From CAZSHG01 sp964459995 (lineage in GTDB: Bacteria > UBP14 > UBA6098), in assembly GCA_964459995.1 (NCBI GenBank), contig CAYWOR010000009.1, positions 36,891 to 100,890 on the forward strand: DNA of 64,000 nt, written 5' to 3'. The notes beneath the pieces are model-generated. The model was given only the letters and a program-made list of their open reading frames with translations. It made no database searches and was not told the DNA's origin. Position 1 is the first letter of the stretch, and each line of letters opens with the position of its first letter. The position numbers and the translations under genes were made by a program. Positions 37,959 to 46,378 of the stretch are shown here, in pieces.

Positions 37959-37998
37959 ATTAAAAAGTCAAATTAAAACCGAGCCAAAAGGAGGCACA

Positions 37999-38760
37999 AT
38001 GTATTTCACTCCATTTATCATTCTCGGGTTTTTCGTTATCGTGCTTTTATCGAGCATGATTCGAATCCTTAAAGAATACGAACGCGGAGTAATTTTTCGT
38101 CTCGGCCGTGTAATCGGCTACAAAGGCCCCGGATTGATATTTCTTATCCCTTTCATCGATAAGATGGTCCGTATTTCGCTTAGAACCATCGTTATGGATG
38201 TTCCGCCACAGGATGTCATCACCAAAGATAATGTCTCGGTGAAAGTTAACGCGGTGGTTTATTTCCGCGTCGTTGATCCACAGAGAGCGGTAATCGAGAT
38301 TGAGAACTATCTTTACGCCACCAGCCAGCTTGCCCAGACAACCCTTCGTAGTGTTCTCGGCGAAAGCGACCTCGACGAATTGCTTTCCGACCGCGAGAAG
38401 ATCAACCATGAGCTTCAGGAAATCATCGACCACGCCACTGACCCATGGGGAATAAAAGTCTCCATGGTTGAGGTGAAGCATGTCGATCTTCCCACCGAGA
38501 TGCAACGTGCGATGGCGGCTCAGGCCGAAGCCGAACGTGAACGCCGCGCAAAAGTTATCTCGGCGGAGGGCGAATTCCAGGCTTCGCAAAAGCTTTCTGA
38601 AGCCGCCAAGGTGCTTTCGGAAAATCCAGCCGCGATTCAGCTTCGCTATCTCCAAACCCTCGGCTTAATTGCCGCAGAGAACAATTCAACAACAATTTTC
38701 CCAGTTCCAATAGACCTTTTTGGACCCTTTTTGGCAAAGGGAAAATCGAATAACGATTAG
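37999..38760 (+). CDS. slipin (SPFH/band 7 stomatin-like membrane protein)
   Basis: A 253-residue SPFH protein. It has one N-terminal membrane helix (about 5-23), then the band-7 domain (LKEYERGVIFRLGRVIGYKGPG, IDKMVRISLRTIVMDVPPQ, ITKDNVSVKVNAVVYFRVVDP) and a charged coiled coil with Ala/Glu-rich AMAAQAEAERERRAKVISAEGE. Such proteins oligomerise into rings at the inner membrane and organise microdomains. Bacterial slipins are usually next to a NfeD/ClpP-like membrane protease, but none is adjacent here. It starts at ATG 37999 behind a strong AAGGAGG and is followed by a clear terminator, so it stands alone. Confidence 0.93.
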   Translation: MYFTPFIILGFFVIVLLSSMIRILKEYERGVIFRLGRVIGYKGPGLIFLIPFIDKMVRISLRTIVMDVPPQDVITKDNVSVKVNAVVYFRVVDPQRAVIEIENYLYATSQLAQTTLRSVLGESDLDELLSDREKINHELQEIIDHATDPWGIKVSMVEVKHVDLPTEMQRAMAAQAEAERERRAKVISAEGEFQASQKLSEAAKVLSENPAAIQLRYLQTLGLIAAENNSTTIFPVPIDLFGPFLAKGKSNND

Positions 38761-38815
38761 CAGGCTACGTGCCATAGGAAGGCTTTCCTAACCTCTCTGA
38801 AAGCACAAAAAAAAG

Positions 38816-38840
38816 AAGAGCGGCCACTCTGGCCGCTCTT
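38816..38840. terminator. Rho-independent terminator between slipin and the RAM-domain gene
   Basis: A perfect 10-bp stem (AAGAGCGGCC at 38816-38825, GGCCGCTCTT at 38831-38840) with a 5-base loop, A-rich before and T-rich after, so it can act in both directions between these convergent genes. Confidence 0.88.
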
Positions 38841-38874
38841 TTATTACTTTAGGTCATTTAACCTAAGTCGAAAA

Positions 38875-39114
38875 TCAATAAGTGTTTAGAGCAATACAGG
38901 TAATCGTCCGCTGGATTCCCGGGACCTTCCGAATCTGTTCGATGATTTCCTGTTTCAACATTTCCAAAGAATCAGCCTCGACATAAGCGATGACATCGTG
39001 AAGGCCGGTAACGACTCTAACACCCGACACACCATCGACTTTGCGAAGGTCGTCGGCTACCTGAAGTTCGCTTCCAGTCGCGACGTTGATAAGTAAATAG
39101 GCTCCTGGTTTCAT
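38875..39114 (-). CDS. stand-alone Lrp/AsnC ligand-binding (RAM) domain protein
   Basis: A 79-residue protein that is only the effector-binding half of an Lrp/AsnC regulator: AYLLINVATGSELQVADDLRK, VSGVRVVTGLHDVIAYVEA and IRKVPGIQRTITCIAL are the alpha-beta sandwich strands. There is no DNA-binding domain. Such stand-alone RAM proteins form dimers and decamers, bind amino acids and can join full-length Lrp proteins. It starts at ATG 39114 with GGAGG upstream. The downstream neighbour is slipin, separated by a terminator, so no functional link is evident. Confidence 0.9.
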   Translation of the reverse strand: MKPGAYLLINVATGSELQVADDLRKVDGVSGVRVVTGLHDVIAYVEADSLEMLKQEIIEQIRKVPGIQRTITCIALNTY

Positions 39115-39197
39115 TTTTCCTCCATTTTGTTTTTTTCAAACTCACTCTAATAGTAATCAACTCATTAAGGGCTGTCAAGGGATTATTACATGTCCCA

Positions 39198-41270
39198 TTA
39201 AGTTTCCTTCCTAAGGAAAATCTGATTTTGAATATAACGGCTAATTTTGCGGCAGAAGGTCTGATAATCGCGGTAATCTTCGGGCGGGATGATTCGTGCT
39301 TTGAGATCATAAACCCCCTCGAAAAGAACTCCCTTTTGCGTTTCGCGATAGTTTGCCTTGAAATAAGCATATTGGCTCTCGATTTCGATATCCTCCGGAA
39401 GGGCTTCGATAACGATGTTCTGCGGAAATTCAAACTCCACATGGAAGGATTCGCGATATGGTGCAGTGTATTCGATTGGGAATTTCCGCTCTTTAAGCGA
39501 AACCTCATCGAAAACAAGAATGTTCTCTATTTCCGGGACTTTCACGAGCCACAAATCCCCCGCGAAAGAGGGGTAGGATTCAACCCGAAGTTTCATCTCC
39601 TCGCGAAAAGGCACCGAAAGGTCATCGGCTCCCGGAAGCTCCCACGAAACAACCTCCGCGCCCGAGATTGTATAGCTCATCCAATTTTGAAGAATTATTC
39701 CCCTGCGCTCAACAGGTTGCATTTCCCAAAAACCGCGAAAATCCGCCTCGTAATTGCCAATGAAGCCTGCCGTGTAGTTCGCTGTCATGTTGCCCTTCTC
39801 GTCGATAAAGGCTTTTATGTCGATATGACGTGCATTTTCCTCAGGCGGCGGTGTCGATGTCATCCCCCAACGTCTGCAAAGGGCGCAAACATAGGTTACA
39901 CCGACATCGTCCGACCGGTAATAGGGAAATTTATGTGTTGTCGAGGTGGGATCGAGGAAAATCTCCTCGCCGTCGTAATAAATTAGTGTTATCGCATGAT
40001 TGCCGTCAAAACCGGGAATATCCCGCGGGATTTCCTCTTCATCGTTTGTCATGATGATTATCGGATAAGCCTCTACGCCTATTTCGCGTAGCATCGTGGA
40101 TAGAAGTATCGATTTGTCGGTGCAGTCGCCATATTTTTTCTCGAATGTAAATTGCGCTTCGTGGCCGGTTTGACCGCTGGCAACAGAGCCTTTAATGCTT
40201 ATATAATGTATTTCGCGCTGAACCCAAATGTAGATTCTTCCGATCGAATCGGCCATATCTATCGCACAATCCGTGATTTCAGCGACTTTGGCTTTTATCT
40301 CGTCCGTGGCCACCATGCGTGCGCTGTTCAATCCGCCGAGCCAATCGTAAATATAATTCCAATCGTGGAAAAGACTTGCGTTGAAATGGGGGACAAGGTC
40401 CGCGTAGGATGGCGCTTTTGGCTCGTTCAGGAAGGGCGTCGTGTTTTCGATTAACCAGTCGTATGTTATGAAGTTCTCATCGCGTGTGATTTTGGGCGAG
40501 TTATTGTCCTTAGGCCAATTGTAATTCTTGAAATTCAAATCCTTCCCAATTGGGACGACAACAGTGCAATGGCTTTTGACAGTAGGGACTTCGTCCTGAA
40601 AATAGAAACCCGCGGAAAAGAAATTTGGGTCGAATGGATTATAAGTCGTTGTCTCGTAAGCGTATTCGACAATAGAACCGATTCCGACCTCGGGGAATGC
40701 CGCGGACAGAATTTTGCCATAATCGAAAAAGACACCCCCTTCGGAAGGCTCGGTTATCACATAATCGGAGGTATCCCACCATGCGATTTCGCCCTCGGGC
40801 GATATTACTCGTGCGAAAAGTATCTTCGCTCCGCTACGGCCCTCTTCGAACCACAGCGGACGGTGTCCCCATCCAAGGGTGCTCTGGTCGAGAATTCTTC
40901 CTGCGAAGTGGTAGCTGTAAGACCTCGTCCCATCGAGGTTTAGCTTATATGTGCCGTGATCGACAATGACTATTCCGGAAGCATCGGGGTATTTTTCTTC
41001 GACAATTTCGGCTTGTTCGAAAAGATAATCGATGTCGGATAATATTTCAGAAAAGCCCTGTCCGGCCTGTTCGCCTATAGGGGCGTATCGCTTCGTTCCG
41101 AGTGTGATTCGCGAAATTTCGCTCCGATCGAAAGCTTTGCCGTCGAGAAGCAGTTTGCCGTTGCGATATTCGAGATTCGAGCCGGATATCAATCGGCCGT
41201 CGGACATATCGACAACATCAGCATATGAGGCGATTAAGAGAATCAGGATAAAAACAAGTAGTTTGCGCAT
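39198..41270 (-). CDS. secreted DUF3857/transglutaminase-like protein
   Basis: A 690-residue protein with signal peptide (MRKLLVFILILLIASYADV). After a short N-terminal beta region it has a DUF3857 domain (about 95-290, with SYHFAGRILDQSTLGWGHRP) and a transglutaminase-like domain (about 345-470) whose catalytic triad is visible: Cys in KKYGDCTDKSILL, His in FDGNHAITLIYY and Asp in EEIFLDPTS. A C-terminal beta domain follows. The family is common in FCB bacteria and is presumed to cleave or crosslink proteins or peptides in the periplasm; substrate unknown. It starts at ATG 41270 with AGGAAC upstream. It sits between the RAM gene and bcp and looks monocistronic. Confidence 0.9.
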   Translation of the reverse strand: MRKLLVFILILLIASYADVVDMSDGRLISGSNLEYRNGKLLLDGKAFDRSEISRITLGTKRYAPIGEQAGQGFSEILSDIDYLFEQAEIVEEKYPDASGIVIVDHGTYKLNLDGTRSYSYHFAGRILDQSTLGWGHRPLWFEEGRSGAKILFARVISPEGEIAWWDTSDYVITEPSEGGVFFDYGKILSAAFPEVGIGSIVEYAYETTTYNPFDPNFFSAGFYFQDEVPTVKSHCTVVVPIGKDLNFKNYNWPKDNNSPKITRDENFITYDWLIENTTPFLNEPKAPSYADLVPHFNASLFHDWNYIYDWLGGLNSARMVATDEIKAKVAEITDCAIDMADSIGRIYIWVQREIHYISIKGSVASGQTGHEAQFTFEKKYGDCTDKSILLSTMLREIGVEAYPIIIMTNDEEEIPRDIPGFDGNHAITLIYYDGEEIFLDPTSTTHKFPYYRSDDVGVTYVCALCRRWGMTSTPPPEENARHIDIKAFIDEKGNMTANYTAGFIGNYEADFRGFWEMQPVERRGIILQNWMSYTISGAEVVSWELPGADDLSVPFREEMKLRVESYPSFAGDLWLVKVPEIENILVFDEVSLKERKFPIEYTAPYRESFHVEFEFPQNIVIEALPEDIEIESQYAYFKANYRETQKGVLFEGVYDLKARIIPPEDYRDYQTFCRKISRYIQNQIFLRKET

Positions 41271-41318
41271 TGTTCCTCGATTAAAAGTCTTTCAAATAGA
41301 TTGAGGCATTGTTATTAG

Positions 41319-41804
41319 CTATTTTGACGCGAGAAGTTCCTCGTATTTGCTCTTGACTTGATCAATATGGTCTTTCACACTGACCTTTTGCCAAAAGTGC
41401 GCGATGTTTCCTTCGGGATCAATAATGAAGGTGCTCCTTAGCACTCCGTAATACTCGCGACCGGCCATTTTTTTCAATTGCCAAACACCAAATTTCGCAA
41501 CGACTTCTTTTTGAACATCACTCAATAGAATTATACCGAGATTATGCTTATCGATAAATTTGCAGTGGCTTTGCGGAGAGTCGGGGCTAATACCTACAAT
41601 AACAGCCCCACGGGAGTCAAACCAGTCTTTTTCGTAAGTAAATTCGACAGCCTCCAAAGTGCATCCTGATGTGTTGTCCTTTGGGTAGAAATACAAAATC
41701 AGCCATCTGCCGGAAAAATCTTCGATACAGACAAGTTTTTCATTTTTGTCTGGAAGGCAGAATTGAGGGGCTTTTGCGCCTATCTTGAGTTCGATATCTT
41801 TCAT
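41319..41804 (-). CDS. bcp: thioredoxin-dependent peroxiredoxin, Bcp/PrxQ type
   Basis: A 161-residue peroxiredoxin that reduces peroxides in the cytoplasm. The peroxidatic Cys is in YPKDNTSGCTLEA, the PrxQ variant of PxxxTxxC, and FIIDPEGNIAHFW is the typical C-terminal part. The resolving Cys five residues after the first in E. coli Bcp is absent (Ala), so it is a 1-Cys or atypical member. ATG 41804 is chosen over a TTG four codons upstream because GGAGGT lies five bases before it. It is divergent from lexA. Confidence 0.92.
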   Translation of the reverse strand: MKDIELKIGAKAPQFCLPDKNEKLVCIEDFSGRWLILYFYPKDNTSGCTLEAVEFTYEKDWFDSRGAVIVGISPDSPQSHCKFIDKHNLGIILLSDVQKEVVAKFGVWQLKKMAGREYYGVLRSTFIIDPEGNIAHFWQKVSVKDHIDQVKSKYEELLASK

Positions 41805-41875
41805 GCAAACCTCCACTTTCCACGAATATAGACTCTAAAAGTGAAAAATCAAATGCAAATTCTTCAAAAAGGGGC

Positions 41876-41904
41876 TTGACAGTTTGAAAATACGCGTATA
41901 TTAT
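41876..41904 (+). promoter_or_regulatory. lexA promoter
   Basis: TTGACA (41876-41881), 17 bases, TATTAT (41899-41904). The predicted start point falls at the SOS box that follows. Confidence 0.7.
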
Positions 41905-41909
41905 GCATA

Positions 41910-41921
41910 GAACAAATGTTC
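41910..41921. promoter_or_regulatory. LexA-binding SOS box (Gram-positive type)
   Basis: GAACAAATGTTC is a palindrome of the form GAAC-N4-GTTC, the core of the Bacillus/actinobacterial LexA box (CGAAC-N4-GTTCG). It overlaps the predicted transcription start of lexA, so LexA binding would repress its own gene. The E. coli type CTG-N10-CAG is not present here. Confidence 0.75.
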
Positions 41922-41935
41922 GCATGGAGGAGAAT

Positions 41936-42541
41936 ATGGCCGAAAAGCTTACGAAACGTCAAAGTGAAGTCCTTCAAGAGATTAAATCGCATTATCGCCG
42001 CGAAAAAATCGCACCGAGTGTCCGAGAACTCGCAGAAAAGCTCAAAATTACACCCTCGACAACTCACAAACTTCTCAGAATCTTACAGAGCAAAGGTTAT
42101 ATTGAGCTTAGGGACAATATTTCCCGCGGGATTGTCCTTCCAAAGGCGGTTTCCGGGAATTCCATACGGGTTCCGGTTATCGGAAGAATTCCCGCCGGAA
42201 ATCCGGTTCACGCTGAGGAGGTCTTCGAGGGGCATATCGAGATTGACCCGGAGCTTGTTCCACGAGGCGAACTGTTTGCCCTTAAGGTTATGGGAGACAG
42301 CATGATAGGCGCTTCGATTATGGACGGCGACACCGCAATTATTCGACATCAGGAGGATGCCGATTCGGGAGAAATAGTCGCGGTTGCAATAGATGGCGAG
42401 GCAACTCTGAAGCGTCTCAGAATTAACGATTCGAGGACATTTCTTCATCCGGAAAACACAGATTTTTCTCCTATAGAACTTAGTCCCGAACAGGATATAC
42501 GGATTTTGGGCAAACTGGTGGCTGTTATTCGCAAATATTAA
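41936..42541 (+). CDS. lexA: LexA, SOS response repressor
   Basis: A 201-residue repressor with N-terminal winged helix (KLTKRQSEVLQEIKSHY, SVRELAEKLKITPSTTHK) and C-terminal S24 peptidase domain. The self-cleavage site is Ala87-Gly88 (RIPAGNP), with Ser122 (GDSM) and Lys159 (EATLKR) as the catalytic pair, so RecA-triggered autocleavage should work. ATG 41936 has GGAGGAG at correct spacing; an earlier start 33 bases upstream would overlap the SOS box. It carries an SOS box in its promoter and is therefore probably autoregulated. It is divergent from bcp, 131 bases apart. Confidence 0.95.
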   Translation: MAEKLTKRQSEVLQEIKSHYRREKIAPSVRELAEKLKITPSTTHKLLRILQSKGYIELRDNISRGIVLPKAVSGNSIRVPVIGRIPAGNPVHAEEVFEGHIEIDPELVPRGELFALKVMGDSMIGASIMDGDTAIIRHQEDADSGEIVAVAIDGEATLKRLRINDSRTFLHPENTDFSPIELSPEQDIRILGKLVAVIRKY

Positions 42542-42561
42542 TGAAAAAACCAAAATCAAAC

Positions 42562-42590
42562 TTGAAAGAGGAGTAGAAAATACCTATCAT
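42562..42590 (+). promoter_or_regulatory. putative promoter of the secreted paralogue pair
   Basis: TTGAAA (42562-42567), 17 bases, TATCAT (42585-42590), 52 bases before the ATG at 42643. Confidence 0.4.
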
Positions 42591-42642
42591 AAATTGATAT
42601 TAGGTCTTGGCTAACCGCTTTTGACGTTCGATTGAGGTCACA

Positions 42643-43239
42643 ATGCCACGGTTCAATAACCTGACTACTTATAGATGCGATTTTCCTTCCGCAGTTAGAA
42701 TAGTCCTTATACTTATGCCCCTTATGCTCGTATTTTCTCTATTCGCGCAGGAAGCGACCGCGCCTTTCGAGATCGACGTTACGGTTAATTATATCGATCT
42801 CGAGCTTCGGACGACCGGCGGATCTCCCTATATCGCTTGGTGGATCAGCATGGTTGGAAGCGGCGACACGGTCGGAATGGAACTTGGCGAAGTAGTTCAT
42901 TTGATAAACCGAAGCAATGTGAATGTCGATCTATATTCTACGATCATCGATTCTCCCGACAGTGCTTCGTCCGATACCCTTTGGCCAGTTTGGGAAGTTG
43001 CACCCTTTGGAGGTCACGATTCGATTGGTTTCCGATGGGCGAGCTTAATCGACCTTCTGATTCCACCTTTTTCTACTGGGCAGACGATTCTATCTTCCCC
43101 AAGCCTCGTGGAGCTGACAATCCCATCGGCAGAGAATAGATACCTTTATGGATGGTTTATCGCGCCCACAGAGGGCGAGCCGGGAGAACGACACAGATTG
43201 TTATCGACAATTACTTTAACACCGGCAATGGTGCCATAG
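42643..43239 (+). CDS. small secreted protein, paralogue of the next gene
   Basis: A 198-residue protein with an N-terminal signal region (VRIVLILMPLMLVFSLFAQ). The mature part starts APFEIDVTVNYIDLELRTTGGSPYIAWWI and resembles the next protein (DDFTITVTVNFIEFQLMTADSS...YPGW), including the middle stretch VVHLINRSNVNVDLYS against IYVKNLSNVPLDFSAYS. So the two are tandem paralogues: beta-rich, about 170 mature residues, without enzyme motifs or a sorting domain. ATG 42643 has GAGGT upstream. Their function is unknown; a structural or extracellular matrix role is only a guess. Confidence 0.72.
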   Translation: MPRFNNLTTYRCDFPSAVRIVLILMPLMLVFSLFAQEATAPFEIDVTVNYIDLELRTTGGSPYIAWWISMVGSGDTVGMELGEVVHLINRSNVNVDLYSTIIDSPDSASSDTLWPVWEVAPFGGHDSIGFRWASLIDLLIPPFSTGQTILSSPSLVELTIPSAENRYLYGWFIAPTEGEPGERHRLLSTITLTPAMVP

Positions 43240-43273
43240 ATTTGTTTTGTAAAATCCAAATAGGAGGAGAAAA

Positions 43274-43828
43274 ATGAAAAGAGCTATGTTAATCGGGTTG
43301 TTTGCGATACTCGTCGCGACGGCAAGTTTTGCTCAAGTAACCGATGATTTCACAATTACTGTAACTGTGAACTTCATCGAATTCCAGCTTATGACTGCGG
43401 ATAGCAGTGGAGCCTATCCCGGATGGGCGGTCGGCAACATGAACGAGGGAGAAACGGTTGTAATGACCACCGGCGGAGGCGGAGATCACATCTATGTTAA
43501 GAACCTCAGCAATGTTCCACTCGATTTCAGCGCATACAGTAATTCACCGGCACCGGCTGGGTGCGGATACGGAACCCCCACTGCTTGGAATCCCGGTGCG
43601 GCCGCCGGAACCGACATCTATCTTTTAGAGCTTGGTAAAGGCGCGGCTGGAGTGGTTCCCGCTACATACACAATCATCGACGGAACAAACATCGTGTCTT
43701 CGGACCTTTACTACACGACAATTGCGGGGGAAAGCTACCATATGTATTCGAGATTCACAACCCCAATTTCCGCGAGCGACGGTTGTCCTCATAACATAAC
43801 AGTTACAATCGTTGCGGCTACTCCCTAA
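43274..43828 (+). CDS. small secreted protein, strongly expressed type
   Basis: A 184-residue protein with a clean signal peptide (MKRAMLIGLFAILVATASFAQ). It is beta-rich and high in Gly, Thr, Ser and Tyr, with two Cys (CGYG and SDGCPHNITV) that could pair. It is a paralogue of the preceding gene, 34 bases downstream. An almost ideal AGGAGGA ribosome binding site and a compact terminator right after the stop suggest high expression, as for abundant surface or filament subunits; that is inference. No family recognised. Confidence 0.75.
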   Translation: MKRAMLIGLFAILVATASFAQVTDDFTITVTVNFIEFQLMTADSSGAYPGWAVGNMNEGETVVMTTGGGGDHIYVKNLSNVPLDFSAYSNSPAPAGCGYGTPTAWNPGAAAGTDIYLLELGKGAAGVVPATYTIIDGTNIVSSDLYYTTIAGESYHMYSRFTTPISASDGCPHNITVTIVAATP

Positions 43829-43853
43829 TCGAATTCCAAAGCTTGGTTCGAAT

Positions 43854-43879
43854 ACGGCAAGTCTGCAAAGGCTTGCCGT
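43854..43879 (+). terminator. Rho-independent terminator after the secreted pair
   Basis: An 8-bp perfect stem (ACGGCAAG 43854-43861, CTTGCCGT 43872-43879) with a 10-base loop, followed by TTTTTG. Confidence 0.85.
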
Positions 43880-44059
43880 TTTTGTGGGATACATTCGATA
43901 TCCCATCATTTCCACAAGCCGGCGCGCACTTTTTCTCGCTTGCGATTTGTTTTTTTGCAGATTACTTTGCTTCTCAGTTGAAAGAATAACATCTCGTTAT
44001 GTGATTGCGTGGATTATCGGCTTTTCCAGATAACTAAAATTCCTAACTAAGGTGAAAAA

Positions 44060-46069
44060 ATGAAGAAGATCCAAATTTTGTTTGTGGCCATTATAAGCCT
44101 TTCTCAAGCGGTTTTGGCGCAGAGTGTAACAATGAACATCCCCAAAGATCCGATAGGTATTGCCGAGGATATTATTGCCCCGGTCTATGAGATCAAATCA
44201 CCGGAAACTACCGATTTGCATCGAAGATTTCACATGATGACTCCGCTGGATTCTATTTTTATCGAGGTTGTTCTGCCGCCCGGGGCTTATGCGGCGATTT
44301 ATGTTGATGTAACCGCCGAAAGCATCGCCTATTGCAACCCCCCAGAGTTACCATTGGACAGCGCGATGAAATATTGGGTCGAACACTCTCCATATGGCCT
44401 AAAGCTTCAGCTCGAGCAGAACCTCGCCGCTCTAAATCCTTCTTACTATTCGATTTATGACGATTTGCTCCGCAGTGCAGATCCTCTTTGGCGCGATGAA
44501 ATTCTCTATTGCCTCGCTCATCTTGCCCGCGAGATTCTCGAACTGCCGGAGATGAGTTTTCTTCTCGATGAGAATGTTCGCGGAATATATGCAATGGATT
44601 CTCTGCTTTCCTATGTCGAGATTATCGACCTTGGCACTCCGGGAGGAGGCGATCATCGCACAGAGGCGCATTATCTCACAATAGACACGGGCATGGTAGG
44701 ATATGAGACGATCGTCTTGGATTCCGAGATGTATTATCGATATGTCATGTTCCCTAAAATAACCGACGAGATTCCGGGATATATCGAACCGCACACCGGC
44801 GACAGAATCGACCCTTGGTATGGCTGTTTCTGGCGGACGTGGTTTTGGGATATCGAGGAAACAATCGGAGGGACTTATTATTGGCCGCTTGGAGATTCGC
44901 TTTGCCGTGTTTCGACGCTGTGGAGCGGTATTTTCAATAATGCCGCCGATAATGGTGCTGTCGGAGTGGTTACCTCATGGATTCAGAACAGTCTCGATTT
45001 CGATTCAGATGCCGAAAGACCGCATCAGCCGGTTCGAATCTACGCAAAACACAAAGGAAGATGCGGCGAACACGAGGATATAACTGTCGCCGCGGCACGA
45101 ACCGCGCTTCTTCCGGCGAGAGGCATCGAATCGATCAGCACCGACCATGTTTGGAACGAATTCTGGACAGGATGGCGTTGGGCGGGTTGGGAACCGGTCA
45201 ACAACTATGTCGATCATCAGTGGGTCTATGCCGACGGCTGGGGAAAAGAGTTCGCGACAGTGTATGAACATACCGGCAAAGGTAGAATGGAGCCGGTTAC
45301 AAGAAGATACTCCCATGAAATCGCGGAGATAAACATCACCGCGACAGATGCAGTCGGAAGACCTGTCGATGGTGCAAAGCTTATGATTGCCGCAGAAAGC
45401 GGGACATCTATTTATTACGACTGTATTCTCTTCACCAATAGCAGAGGCAAAGCCAAAGCGGTCGTCGGTGACAACAAGCATATGTATTACAGAGTTGATT
45501 CTGAGATTGGATGTAATCCCGAACCGGGGTTTGTGTCGAACCTTGTTACAAATACGATGGACGGAATCGTTTACAGCCGGACAGCCTCGATTCCTGGGAA
45601 TATGCCATATCACACCTATTCTTTGGCCGACAGCACAGATTCTCCGACTGCATATTTAGGCGCGCGAGTTCGACCGGTTGGTGAATTCATCGAGTATGCC
45701 GCACCATTCGATGATATTTTAGCGACATATTATCACTGGGAGGATGATGCCTACGGCTACGCCCTATTCGCTCTCACAGAGGACCAATTCCCTATTTTCG
45801 AGTCAGGAGGGGATTTCGCCGCTTTGATTATGCATGAGCGTTGCGACTTCGCTTCTTTCGAGATTCCGGTCGAAAATAGCGGTTATTGGATTGTTCTTTC
45901 CAATCGTGAGAATGTTAAGAATACCCTTGTCGGCGAATTGGCGGTAATGCTCCATCGGACTTCGTCAGGAATACCCTCGACGGAAATGCCGGTGAATATC
46001 TCTCTCGGTGCATATCCGAATCCTTTCAATTCCGCGGTTAAGATTGTTATCGAGGGGGGGCGGATTTGA
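44060..46069 (+). CDS. secreted transglutaminase-like protein, sorting domain cut off by frameshift
   Basis: A 669-residue reading frame with signal peptide (cleaved near LAQS). The central part has a transglutaminase-like core with Cys in KGRCGEHEDITVAAARTA and His in STDHVWNEFWTGWRW, followed by GWEPVNNYVDHQW; the third residue is probably the Asn or Asp of that stretch. It ends ISLGAYPNPFNSAVKIVIE, the start of a T9SS-type sorting domain, and then meets a stop 20 bases past the start of a G7 tract. The rest of the sorting domain continues in another frame (see next entry). With one more G the frames join into a protein of about 744 residues. As read, export to the surface would fail. Confidence 0.85.
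   Translation: MKKIQILFVAIISLSQAVLAQSVTMNIPKDPIGIAEDIIAPVYEIKSPETTDLHRRFHMMTPLDSIFIEVVLPPGAYAAIYVDVTAESIAYCNPPELPLDSAMKYWVEHSPYGLKLQLEQNLAALNPSYYSIYDDLLRSADPLWRDEILYCLAHLAREILELPEMSFLLDENVRGIYAMDSLLSYVEIIDLGTPGGGDHRTEAHYLTIDTGMVGYETIVLDSEMYYRYVMFPKITDEIPGYIEPHTGDRIDPWYGCFWRTWFWDIEETIGGTYYWPLGDSLCRVSTLWSGIFNNAADNGAVGVVTSWIQNSLDFDSDAERPHQPVRIYAKHKGRCGEHEDITVAAARTALLPARGIESISTDHVWNEFWTGWRWAGWEPVNNYVDHQWVYADGWGKEFATVYEHTGKGRMEPVTRRYSHEIAEINITATDAVGRPVDGAKLMIAAESGTSIYYDCILFTNSRGKAKAVVGDNKHMYYRVDSEIGCNPEPGFVSNLVTNTMDGIVYSRTASIPGNMPYHTYSLADSTDSPTAYLGARVRPVGEFIEYAAPFDDILATYYHWEDDAYGYALFALTEDQFPIFESGGDFAALIMHERCDFASFEIPVENSGYWIVLSNRENVKNTLVGELAVMLHRTSSGIPSTEMPVNISLGAYPNPFNSAVKIVIEGGRI
46054..46060 (+). 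repeat. G7 homopolymer at the frameshift
   Basis: Seven G bases interrupt the sorting domain. Eight G bases would restore one frame reading VIEGGADLKKEAITIEICD. Such tracts change length by slippage, and are also frequent sequencing errors. Confidence 0.9.
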
Positions 46070-46293
46070 AGAAAGAGGCCATAACGATTGAAATCTGCGA
46101 TATAACCGGACGAAAAGTAGATGAGATTAGAATATCCGGTTCGAATTTCGATCCTGCCTTTGGGGCTTCTCGAAACGGAGGCAATCTCGAATTCATATGG
46201 CAACCTTCGGAGTCAACACCCTCGGGAGTTTATCTAATTCGTGCGAAGATCGGCAAAGAGACACATACCAAACGCGCGATATTATTGAGATAA
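46066..46293 (+). pseudogene. detached C-terminal half of the sorting domain (out of frame)
   Basis: The 75 codons continue the truncated protein in another frame: KEAITIEICDITGRKVDEI, then TPSGVYLIRAKIGKETHTKR, matching the second half of the sorting domains in the CotH proteins nearby (EIFDITGKKIDG, SSGIYLVKIKSSENSEIIK). No ribosome binding site precedes it, so it is not an independent gene. Confidence 0.85.
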
Positions 46294-46378
46294 CTTAGCG
46301 AGCCTTTTGCAGAAAATGCCCTCGCGAGTAGATTCTTTCGTGAGCGTAATTTTAAGACGATTGCGGTTGTGAAAAAGC

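Noticed and set aside
46054..46060. Programmed ribosomal frameshift at the G7 tract
   Set aside because: No classical slippery heptamer or downstream stem was recognised; slippage in DNA or a sequencing error is simpler.
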